From the NCBI GenBank assembly GCA_964036315.1, contig OZ038480.1, positions 17,302,454 through 17,366,453 of the forward strand: a stretch of 64,000 nt of DNA, read 5' to 3'. The stretch's first letter is position 1. The number at the start of each line of letters is the position of its first letter. Of this stretch, positions 1-8,127 are shown piece after piece. The stretch comes from Acanthosepion esculentum (lineage: Eukaryota > Mollusca > Cephalopoda > Sepiida > Sepiidae). A model generated the notes under the pieces. It saw nothing but the letters and a program-made list of their open reading frames with translations. It was not told where the DNA came from and did no database searches. A program made the position numbers and the translations under genes.

Positions 1-1017
1 CAACTCTGCCTTAGCTAGGACTACTTCCCCACTATCACGGGATTTCACAGCCCGATCAACTCTTTGTTCTAAAGCCGATTGCGCCGCTAATCTATCTACA
101 TTGAGTCGACGACTAAAATCGGCAGCAAACGTTCGAATTTTAGATTTAAGTTTGTCCCACCAGGCATTTCCCACCACAGCCCCCGTCAGTTCCCTTTGTA
201 AGGTTAGTAAAAACTGGTCCCGGAAATGCTGCTCGCCAAATAACGAGCAGTTGAATTTCCAGTAGCCAGTTATCCTAACATTAGGCTTATCTAAGTTTAC
301 ACGGACCCGGACAAGCCTATGATCCGAATAAATTATATAATGAAAACTTGGACACTCTAAGAGCCCTACATCGACTCTCCTAACTAAAACTCGGTCGAGG
401 TAGCTCGCAAGCACACCTACAGCCGAGCTGCCACTATTTGTCCAAGTCCACACTACCCGCTGAGGGTGTTCATTCCGGTACTTGTCAATGAGATCAAACC
501 CATCGACAAAGCCCCGAAAATGTTCCACTCCCCAGTTTTTAGTACCCGCTTTATATTTGGACCCTATACGATCTATATCGGGGTCAAGGACGGCATTCCA
601 ATCCCCCGCTAAAATTAACCGACGTGATGTCGTCATAAACGGCTCGATCTGCCGAAACAAAGCAAGTCGCTCAGCCTGGATATTGGGCCCATAAACCCCA
701 ATGAGACGCAAAGCCTTATCTTTTATGGTAGCATCCAGCACGCAAAGCCTGCCCGCCGGATCTGCGAAGACAAGAGCACACGCAGCCTTCAAAGACTTGC
801 TCACCAGCCAAGAGACACCCCTCGAGCGTCCATCAAAGCATGCTGAATAAAGAGTAAACTCCTTAGACAGAATGCCTTCATAATCGCGAGAAGAAAAACG
901 GGTCTCTTGTACACAACATATATTCACACCGAGGCTCTGAAGGTCGCGAACGAGTCTCACCCTTCGAGACTCCGACCTCAGGCCTCGGACATTCACACTA
1001 GCTAACCAGAGTGCCAT
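1..1017 (-). CDS. LINE ORF2, N-terminal part (endonuclease), partial
   Basis: This is the first 339 codons of ORF2 from the ATG at 1017, open to the window edge without a stop or indel against the other copies. It covers the whole AP-like endonuclease and the start of the linker before the RT. Endonuclease motifs SVN, QET, GVYGPN, AGDWN, YLDR and YSDHR are all present. Relative to the other units it has Ser instead of Thr in the linker (AAQ-S-ALEQ, near base 85). The ATG lies 11 nt after the ORF1 stop. The protein would continue through the RT and zinc finger to the left of the window. Confidence 0.88.
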   Translation of the reverse strand, partial: MALWLASVNVRGLRSESRRVRLVRDLQSLGVNICCVQETRFSSRDYEGILSKEFTLYSACFDGRSRGVSWLVSKSLKAACALVFADPAGRLCVLDATIKDKALRLIGVYGPNIQAERLALFRQIEPFMTTSRRLILAGDWNAVLDPDIDRIGSKYKAGTKNWGVEHFRGFVDGFDLIDKYRNEHPQRVVWTWTNSGSSAVGVLASYLDRVLVRRVDVGLLECPSFHYIIYSDHRLVRVRVNLDKPNVRITGYWKFNCSLFGEQHFRDQFLLTLQRELTGAVVGNAWWDKLKSKIRTFAADFSRRLNVDRLAAQSALEQRVDRAVKSRDSGEVVLAKAEL

Positions 1018-1028
1018 TATCAAATCGA

Positions 1029-3092
1029 CTAGGGTCGCCCATCCGAGTAGAACATTGCTGGGGTGAGGACACCGACAGCCTGTCCCATTGAACCTGACGC
1101 CATCTCATTTTCGACGGTATCACCATGAGACAGGCCACCGATGTCCGCTGGAAACGTTAACTTCAGAGCCCTATACAGGGAAGGGTGAACAAAAACCGGG
1201 ACCCTCCCTCTGCACGATTTAGACGGATCCAGATTGGGCTCAAATACCGCCGCTGGGGGCACTAATTTCAAAGATGAGTTTGCCTCCTCAATCATGCCCC
1301 AAATCTCCCGCGTACCCGGGCCCGAACGCACAACTGTTAGGAGTCTTTTGGCCTTTTTGAAATTTTTCGGGTCCTCAATATCCAACCCACTCAACTTCTG
1401 AAAGTTGAAAAGGACCTTTAAGGGCCTGGGGTTCTTTGTTATCCCCAAAACGTTCTCCACATGGACCCGGGATACGCGGCAGACGTCTTCCCCTAAGTTG
1501 TATGGAGGCTTCAGCTTTTTCTTCCCCTTTTCCCCCACGACCTGAGCATCTGGACTTCTATTTCTCTTTTTATGTGGTGTCTGGATAGGTGTTGGGGTAG
1601 GTGTGCAGGCTGGTGTGTGAGATGGAGTCATTCCAGATGGGGTCTTGATGGGGGAAGGTTTGTTTGAAACTGGTTTTTTGTGTTTTGCTGGAGAATTGGA
1701 TAGTGATTTTGGCGCTGGAGGTTTAGCAAATGATGGAGGGGAAGACGGGGCAGAGGATGAGGGGCAGGGAACCCCCAGCGGCTTCTGTTTCTTTGCCTTT
1801 TTATCTTCCAACTTCTGTTTCAATTTCTTGAGGTCCAAGATCTTTTGCCAGCTTGGCTCGTTAAGTTTCTGGGCAGGAGTCGCAGTCTTCTCATAAGAGG
1901 CCGAGGCGTCGCCCTCCGAGCTGGTAGAGGGAATGGGGCTGTAGGTGGTTTTGTCCCCGGAGTCATGCTGAGACAGAGGTCCCGCTGTCTGGACCTTCCC
2001 TTTGGCCCTACCTACTACACGCCATCCCCCCTCATCCTTCTCCTTATCCACACTTGTGGAAGGCGTTGGTTTGAGGGGCAATGAGGGCAAAGACCCAACC
2101 GAGGGATTTTCCACACCGGTCCGCTTAGTAGGTAGGCCCATTACAGGCGCCGCGGTTTTTTCAGTGTCGGCCAAAGGGGAATTTGGGTCGCCAGCAACCG
2201 GAGCTCCAGGGGCCTTCTTCCCTGGGCAGGAGGAGGAGAGATGACCAGTCACTCCGCACCTCCAGCATACTGGTTTTCTGCCAGTCACAATGACTGGCAA
2301 TCTCCGGTTGCCAAAATCCAGACAGTTGGGGATGGACTTGAAGGCCGCCTCATCAATCATGATGTCAAAAGTCCACCCCCCGTTCAGATTGTCCGAGAGA
2401 GCCCCTAAAATTTGGCCGTACTGCATAAAGAATGCAGCCAGGAGCTCTCCGGAAATTTGAGGAGGAACCTCAAATACTGCCACCCTGGTCCTTCGCCTAC
2501 CCATGTATTCGGTACGGAGAATCAGGTCCTTCGTTATCAATTCTCTTTTCGCCATCTCCAGGCAATCCTCCGGCGTGGGCAGCAGTACGTCCCACATGAA
2601 GAATTTCACTCCCTTGATTACTCTTTGGGGTTTTATCCCCAGGGACATAAGTGATTTGATCACAGTGTCTTTCGTGGATCGACAGATTTTGCGCGTACGC
2701 CTGTCAACCGCGAAGACGGTCACCATTCTTTGTTCGAACTTCTGAAGTTCCTGGACGTCTTTTAGGATGCCATCTTTATTTACAAGATGGGCAAAATCCT
2801 TTGCCTTTTCCAGGAACTCCGCGATGTTCACAATACAACTCGGAGGGGACTTCCAGCAAGAGGGCGATTCCTCGGCTGTAGACTTTGACTGAGCCACTTT
2901 CGGCGTCTTTTCACTTGAGTTGGAGACCTGCATGGCCTCCTCCTTGTCACTTGCGTTTGCCTTGTCTGGTTTGCTTGGGGAAACCTTACCCCGTTTTTTA
3001 GACTTGGTTTTATCCTTATCCGGGGGGTCGGCTTTCGCAGCCGCCCCAAAGAGGTCTTTCTTGACCCCTGACCGACTCATATCGTCGGCCAT
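1029..3092 (-). CDS. LINE ORF1, gag-like CCHC nucleic-acid-binding protein (U1)
   Basis: This 687-aa protein is probably the RNA-binding ORF1p that packages element RNA. The first 75 residues are a Lys/Ser/Asp-rich tail. A folded region runs from about 85 to 270 and ends in a CCHC knuckle, C276-X2-C279-X4-H284-X4-C289. A GGWRVVGR motif lies near 355. A basic stretch rich in Lys, Leu and Gln at 415-437 may be helical. A Ser/Pro/Thr-rich segment follows at 445-510, with basic patches HKKR and KGKKK that could be nuclear signals. A second compact region spans about 530-687. Residues 471-478 read HKKPVSNK, as in U4. The start ATG at 3092 is the first in frame and is shared by all copies. Confidence 0.9.
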   Translation of the reverse strand: MADDMSRSGVKKDLFGAAAKADPPDKDKTKSKKRGKVSPSKPDKANASDKEEAMQVSNSSEKTPKVAQSKSTAEESPSCWKSPPSCIVNIAEFLEKAKDFAHLVNKDGILKDVQELQKFEQRMVTVFAVDRRTRKICRSTKDTVIKSLMSLGIKPQRVIKGVKFFMWDVLLPTPEDCLEMAKRELITKDLILRTEYMGRRRTRVAVFEVPPQISGELLAAFFMQYGQILGALSDNLNGGWTFDIMIDEAAFKSIPNCLDFGNRRLPVIVTGRKPVCWRCGVTGHLSSSCPGKKAPGAPVAGDPNSPLADTEKTAAPVMGLPTKRTGVENPSVGSLPSLPLKPTPSTSVDKEKDEGGWRVVGRAKGKVQTAGPLSQHDSGDKTTYSPIPSTSSEGDASASYEKTATPAQKLNEPSWQKILDLKKLKQKLEDKKAKKQKPLGVPCPSSSAPSSPPSFAKPPAPKSLSNSPAKHKKPVSNKPSPIKTPSGMTPSHTPACTPTPTPIQTPHKKRNRSPDAQVVGEKGKKKLKPPYNLGEDVCRVSRVHVENVLGITKNPRPLKVLFNFQKLSGLDIEDPKNFKKAKRLLTVVRSGPGTREIWGMIEEANSSLKLVPPAAVFEPNLDPSKSCRGRVPVFVHPSLYRALKLTFPADIGGLSHGDTVENEMASGSMGQAVGVLTPAMFYSDGRP

Positions 3093-3901
3093 TTAAAAGT
3101 TAAGGCAGAAACACTTGCCCAATTGTGAGGAGTTGAGATAGGGAGAGAGAAAAATAAAAATAAAAATAAAAAGCAAAAACAAAAGTAGTTAAAGTTAAAG
3201 TACCACAAAAGTAATAAACTTTAAATCAAAGGCTATAAAATAAACTTGCAAAACTAAAAGTTCTAGAAAAAGAAAAGAAAAACTAGAAACTAAATAGTCT
3301 CGTAAGACTTTTTAAAAAAAAATAAAAAATGGCGCCCGAAGGCAGCCGAAATAAAAGAAAAAACAATAAATAAAACTCCTACTTTTTTTCGTCAATTAAA
3401 CGACAGAAAGAAAAAGAAAAGAAATAAAAATGTCTGGTTTGACACAAGTCAAACCAAACTAAAAAATAAAGGTTTGCGGCCGAAGCCGCTAAAGAAATAA
3501 ATTAAAAACAAAAGCTGAAACTTAAAAAATTAAAGGATTGCGACCGAAGTCGCTAAATAAAACGGGGGAGGGTAAAAAACGAAAAGGAGGATAAATTAAA
3601 AACAAAACTTTTTCTTTTTTCTTTTCTTCAAATGTAACAACAGAAAATAAAAAGCCGGTAAGACTTTGTCTTACCGAACTAAAAAATAAAAAATGTTGGC
3701 CGAAGCCAAGAACAAAAATGAATTTAAACGAAAGAAATAAAACAAATGAAAATAAAAACTTAACAAATAACTTAGCTTAACGGAAAAAAGTCAATTAACT
3801 TCTTCAAGAAAAAACAGGTTCACCGGTCCAAAATCGTCTGACAATTGACAAACGAAGTCCAGGAAATAGCGCGAATAAAAAAGGGATTCCGGAAATAAAA
3901 A
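3093..3901 (-). promoter_or_regulatory. LINE 5' UTR with a row of small hairpins (U1)
   Basis: This roughly 809-bp leader precedes ORF1. In sense RNA it is U-rich and punctuated by short perfect stems. Stems with UUCG loops lie at 3696-3709 (UUGGC/GCCAA), 3540-3553 (GCGAC/GUCGC), 3476-3489 (GCGGC/GCCGC) and 3331-3347 (GCC/GGC extended past one bulged base). A UACG loop is at 3296-3309 (AGUCU/AGACU). Two further hairpins lie at 3656-3676 (9-bp stem, 3-nt loop) and 3435-3456 (9-bp stem, 4-nt loop). U-rich single-stranded linkers separate them. A role in translation start, RNA stability or ORF1p binding is inference. Confidence 0.75.
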
Positions 3902-4651
3902 GGTATTTATTTGCATATATAGAAACATATACAAAATGTGGCACAAGGCCTAAAAAGGGGGATGGGGAAGGACGGTCATCATCTGTCTTAAACTAAAAAC
4001 TTAGCTAGTCACAACCACTGACCCAAACATATCAACAATAGTCCTAGCACCAAAACAACACATTCTTCCATACCTTTCTTACTGCATCCACCATAATTCC
4101 TCAAATTCTCTATGAAAATCTAACTAGTCCCCATATGTACAATTCAAAGTCAGTGGGGGGGGGGAAACAATTTAAAAAACCCCAATGTATATTTACAAAA
4201 ACAAATGAACTATTTACAAGAAAACAAAACAAAATAAGATTAGTAATAAAACCCCCCACAGTACCTAAATGTGGCAGTAACATCAGTTAACTGGACGAAA
4301 AAATTGCGAGATTATAAAAGTATGAAAAACAGTCATCCATCCAAAATCACTCACACAGACACACACTCATTCAGACACAATAACAAATACGAAAAAAAGA
4401 AACACACGCACGAAACGAAAGTCATCTCGCAACTACCAGAGAACTGACGCCACTGGCCACCTAACGCGGGAGGGGATGGGGAATTAAACTAAAGAAAAAA
4501 TAGGGACAGAAATAAAAGGGGGGCTAATGAGCATACATACTCTAGCTAAGTTAACCAGAAACGAGAAACTAAAAATTCAAAATAAACCTATACTATTCTA
4601 CTATCGGGACGGGTTGCGTCTGTTGAACCCTAGAGGGACGAAATCCTGCAC
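3902..4651 (-). other. LINE 3' UTR (U2), AATAAA at its very end
   Basis: This is 750 bp of AT-rich non-coding DNA after ORF2. In sense it ends in an AATAAA hexamer (3906-3911) only 4 nt from the junction with U1. A run of at least 8 C (sense; about 4157-4165) varies in length between units. No A-tail follows. The U-rich 5' end of U1 (sense TTTTTATTTCC) lies where a poly(A) downstream element would sit. U2 reads ACGCCA at 4447-4452, where U3-U5 read a CRE-like TGACGTCA. Confidence 0.7.
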
Positions 4652-7600
4652 CTAGCCGAGGTCCAAGTGCCACTCCAAGTCAGCTCCTCTCACTCTACAC
4701 ATTCGCGCAAGATTTACCCACCTTTTGGCGAATTCTGATGAAGGGAGTCGCCGCCTTTCCGTCCTAATCTTGACTTTAAGCTGATGCTTAAAGTACAAGA
4801 TTAGTAGGGAAGAAGTGAACTTCTCACCTTCATAGAATCCCTTCTGACGCGTCATCCAAATCACGACTCTCATAACTCCTAGCAAGCAGTGGAACACATA
4901 GCGTTCAGACTCCGTTAGCGGCGGGGCCACATTGCTACAAACAGAAGCGGCCTCAAGGACGAAAAACTTTCCCTGCAACATGCGAACCATGAGACCTTCA
5001 ACAAACCTACACAATGGTGCTACCGACTTGCAATGAAAGAAGGCGTGACCAAGGGTCTCGACTTCCCCCTCACAACGTCGGCAGTTTGGATATTTCTCCA
5101 AACCCGCTGTGCAAAGTCTTTTGCCGACCCAGAGGGCCCCACGTATCACCAGCCAGGTGAGGGATGCCTCATCGTTGTTGAGACATTTCAACCCGGAAGC
5201 CCAAGGCCAGATTGAGCGAGCCTCCTGCTTCGTAAGACCGAGCTCGTCAATCAAATCATCATGAACGGACCCCCTGACTACCACCCGATATAATGCCCTA
5301 CGAGACAACGCCTGGACGTTGGGGAGGCCAACCGTCGCCCGTAAGAGGTGTTTCAGAGCCAGACGACATTCACGGTAGAAGGAGCACTCGCCACGAGGCA
5401 AACGGCCAGCCTCCTCCTCGGCCGAGTGCACACTTCTCAAGGATGGGAAGGATCTACGGGCGTCTTCCTTCCAGAAGGCGCCCCCGTCATCCGAATCGCG
5501 ACACAAACGATCCAGGAACCCGATGCGAAGCATATCGAGACGAATCTCAATGCTAGGCATACCTAGACCGCCTTCAGTAGGATGAAGGCAACAGATCTCC
5601 CGACATACCCTAGGAGCTCTGCCTCTCCACAAGAAAGAGAACAAGAGCTGTACTAATGAAAGCACTGTGGCAGACGGAAGTGGAAGTACCGAGAGTCGGT
5701 AAAGGAGAATCGGGTAGATATGTGAAACACATACCTCCGCCCTCCCCTTCAAGGAAAGCCTCCTCCGAGACCACAAATTAATTGCGCTCTCGGCCTTCTC
5801 TCGTACCTCCGACCAATTCATATCCAACTGGATATCAGGACCGAACCAGACGCCGAGTATCTTGATCGGCCCATCCGTCCAGCTGAATGGTCCGGGAAGA
5901 GAAACCCCCTTCCACGCACCCAACCGCAAGCCAACAGACTTATCGCGGTTGATCTTGGCCCCTGTCACCATCTCATACCCACCGATTTCTCTGCTGACTT
6001 CGTTAATCTCGGCTCTGCTCGACACAAGAACCGAAACGTCGTCAGCATAGGCAGAATACCTGGCCGAGGTGGTAGCACCAGGTAAAGAGATTCCGCGTAG
6101 GACCGGATTCGCCTTTAACTTGCGAAGGAAAGGTTCCAACGCAAGAACGTAAAGCATAGGCGACAGCGGACAACCCTGACGAATAGATCGAGACAATACG
6201 AAAGGTTCCGATCTTACCCCGTTCACTTCTACCAGCGCACCGGGAGTCGCATACATGAGCCGGATCCAGGAGCGAAAGTACGGCCCGAAACCGGCAGCCG
6301 AAAGAACAGCCTCCAAGAATCGATGGTCAACCCTATCAAAGGCCTTGGACTGATCTAAATTGATCAGCGCGGCTTCACTGTCGACTTTCTCGATGATCAG
6401 GCGCACCATATGAAGGTTGTCCTGAATAGTCCGGCCCTTCACAGAACAAGTCTGCTCGGAGCCAATCAGACTAGACAGGACAAGCTGCAAACGGTTAGCC
6501 AAGACCTTAGCCAAAATCTTTAACTCTGTATTTAACATAGTTAAAGGGCGAAAGTTACCTATCCCATCCCCACCGCTTTTGCCCTTACGCACCAACTTGA
6601 TCACACCCCTGGTGAAGCGTTGAGGTATAGACCCCTGCTTCATCCAGTTGTTGAAGACCAGCTGCAGCAAAGGAACAAAAAAGGGCGACTGCCTCAAGTA
6701 AACTTCGTAAGGAAGACCATCTAATCCCGGAGACTTATCCAGGCCAACCTGTTTCAGCGCTTCCCAGATTTCCGACTCAGTGATGGGACCCTCGCACCCA
6801 GCCGCTTCAGCTGCCTCAAGGCAGGGAAAGTCAGCTAAATAGGTGTCGAACCGAGCAGAGCTCAGACCGGGCTCCCTGGTAAAAAGCTCCCGAAAGTAAT
6901 CCCGAAAAGCCTCGCATATGCCCGAGTTTGTAGTCACTGTCCGCCCATCCGGCAATGTGACGCTCGCGATATGCCGTCTTGAAGCATTCCTACTTTCCTC
7001 TGCACGCAGTTCCGCGGCCATATTCGTCGCCTCAGAGGACATTCTTTTTAACCTAGCCCTAACTACCAGAGCTTGATCCTTCTTGCTAAGCAAGGAGGAC
7101 AACTCTGCCTTAGCTAGGACTACTTCCCCACTATCACGGGATTTCACAGCCCGATCAACTCTTTGTTCTAAAGCCGTTTGCGCCGCTAATCTATCTACAT
7201 TGAGTCGACGACTAAAATCGGCAGCAAACGTTCGAATTTTAGATTTAAGTTTGTCCCACCAGGCATTTCCCACTACAGCCCCCGTCAGTTCCCTTTGTAA
7301 GGTTAGTAAAAACTGGTCCCGGAAATGCTGCTCGCCAAATAACGAGCAGTTGAATTTCCAGTAGCCAGTTATCCTAACATTAGGCTTATCTAAGTTTACA
7401 CGGACCCGGACAAGCCTATGATCCGAATAAACTATATAATGAAAACTTGGACACTCTAAGAGCCCTACATCGACTCTCCTAACTAAAACTCGGTCGAGGT
7501 AGCTCGCAAGCACACCTACAGCCGAGCTGCCACTATTTGTCCAAGTCCACACTACCCGCTGAGGGTGTTCATTCCGGTACTTGTCGATGAGATCAAACCC

Positions 7601-8116
7601 ATCGACAAAGCCCCGAAAATGTTCCACTCCCCAGTTTTTAGTACCCGCTTTATATTTGGACCCTATACGATCTATATCGGGGTCAAGGACGGCATTCCAA
7701 TCCCCCGCTAAAATTATCCGACGTGATGTCGTCATAAACGGCTCGATCTGCCGAAACAAAGCAAGTCGCTCAGCCTGGATATTGGGCCCATAAACCCCAA
7801 TGAGACGCAAAGCCTTATCTTTTATGGTAGCATCCAGCACGCAAAGCCTGCCCGCCGGATCTGCGAAGACAAGAGCACACGCAGCCTTCAAAGACTTGCT
7901 CACCAGCCAAGAGACACCCCTCGAGCGTCCATCAAAGCATGCTGAATAAAGAGTAAACTCCTTAGACAGAATGCCTTCATAATCGCGAGAAGAAAAACGG
8001 GTCTCTTGTACACAACATATATTCACACCGAGGCTCTGAAGGTCGCGAACGAGTCTCACCCTTCGAGACTCCGACCTCAGGCCTCGGACATTCACACTAG
8101 CTAACCAGAGTGCCAT
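4652..8116 (-). CDS. LINE ORF2, endonuclease and reverse transcriptase (U2)
   Basis: This 1154-aa protein would carry out target-primed reverse transcription. From the ATG at 8116, an AP/EEP endonuclease spans about residues 3-240 with N9, E38, Y109, D139/N141, D208 and D232/H233 in place. A linker precedes the reverse transcriptase at about 450-760, with D588 in NLDQSKAFD, RQGCPLSP, and the catalytic YADD at 690-693. A thumb-like region follows, then a C-terminal finger C1012-X2-C1015-X8-H1024-X4-C1029. There is no RNase H domain, as expected for L1/Tx1-type elements. The frame stays open two codons upstream to a TTG, but ATG in context ATAATGG is the likelier start. U2-specific residues are Ile (SRR-I-ILAG), Phe (QSP-F-FVP), Gly (LPR-G-ECS) and Met (VIW-M-TRQ). 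Confidence 0.95.
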   Translation of the reverse strand: MALWLASVNVRGLRSESRRVRLVRDLQSLGVNICCVQETRFSSRDYEGILSKEFTLYSACFDGRSRGVSWLVSKSLKAACALVFADPAGRLCVLDATIKDKALRLIGVYGPNIQAERLALFRQIEPFMTTSRRIILAGDWNAVLDPDIDRIGSKYKAGTKNWGVEHFRGFVDGFDLIDKYRNEHPQRVVWTWTNSGSSAVGVLASYLDRVLVRRVDVGLLECPSFHYIVYSDHRLVRVRVNLDKPNVRITGYWKFNCSLFGEQHFRDQFLLTLQRELTGAVVGNAWWDKLKSKIRTFAADFSRRLNVDRLAAQTALEQRVDRAVKSRDSGEVVLAKAELSSLLSKKDQALVVRARLKRMSSEATNMAAELRAEESRNASRRHIASVTLPDGRTVTTNSGICEAFRDYFRELFTREPGLSSARFDTYLADFPCLEAAEAAGCEGPITESEIWEALKQVGLDKSPGLDGLPYEVYLRQSPFFVPLLQLVFNNWMKQGSIPQRFTRGVIKLVRKGKSGGDGIGNFRPLTMLNTELKILAKVLANRLQLVLSSLIGSEQTCSVKGRTIQDNLHMVRLIIEKVDSEAALINLDQSKAFDRVDHRFLEAVLSAAGFGPYFRSWIRLMYATPGALVEVNGVRSEPFVLSRSIRQGCPLSPMLYVLALEPFLRKLKANPVLRGISLPGATTSARYSAYADDVSVLVSSRAEINEVSREIGGYEMVTGAKINRDKSVGLRLGAWKGVSLPGPFSWTDGPIKILGVWFGPDIQLDMNWSEVREKAESAINLWSRRRLSLKGRAEVCVSHIYPILLYRLSVLPLPSATVLSLVQLLFSFLWRGRAPRVCREICCLHPTEGGLGMPSIEIRLDMLRIGFLDRLCRDSDDGGAFWKEDARRSFPSLRSVHSAEEEAGRLPRGECSFYRECRLALKHLLRATVGLPNVQALSRRALYRVVVRGSVHDDLIDELGLTKQEARSIWPWASGLKCLNNDEASLTWLVIRGALWVGKRLCTAGLEKYPNCRRCEGEVETLGHAFFHCKSVAPLCRFVEGLMVRMLQGKFFVLEAASVCSNVAPPLTESERYVFHCLLGVMRVVIWMTRQKGFYEGEKFTSSLLILYFKHQLKVKIRTERRRLPSSEFAKRWVNLARMCRVRGADLEWHLDLG

Positions 8117-8127
8117 TATCAAATCGA

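Larger units (their letters stand above)
1..3901 (-). mobile_element. LINE unit U1 (partial, cut by window edge)
   Basis: This is the leftmost and most 3' copy visible. It includes the 5' UTR, ORF1 and the first 339 codons of ORF2; the rest lies left of the window. Its 5' UTR has the short (AAAAAT)n form shared with U2. Its ORF1 proline/lysine block is the type shared with U4, while its ORF1 3' third is the type shared with U3. U1 is therefore a mosaic. Confidence 0.9.

Noticed and set aside
4652..8122. ORF2 start at the TTG two codons upstream of the ATG
   Set aside because: An ATG in good context follows at once, and non-ATG starts are uncommon in eukaryotes.
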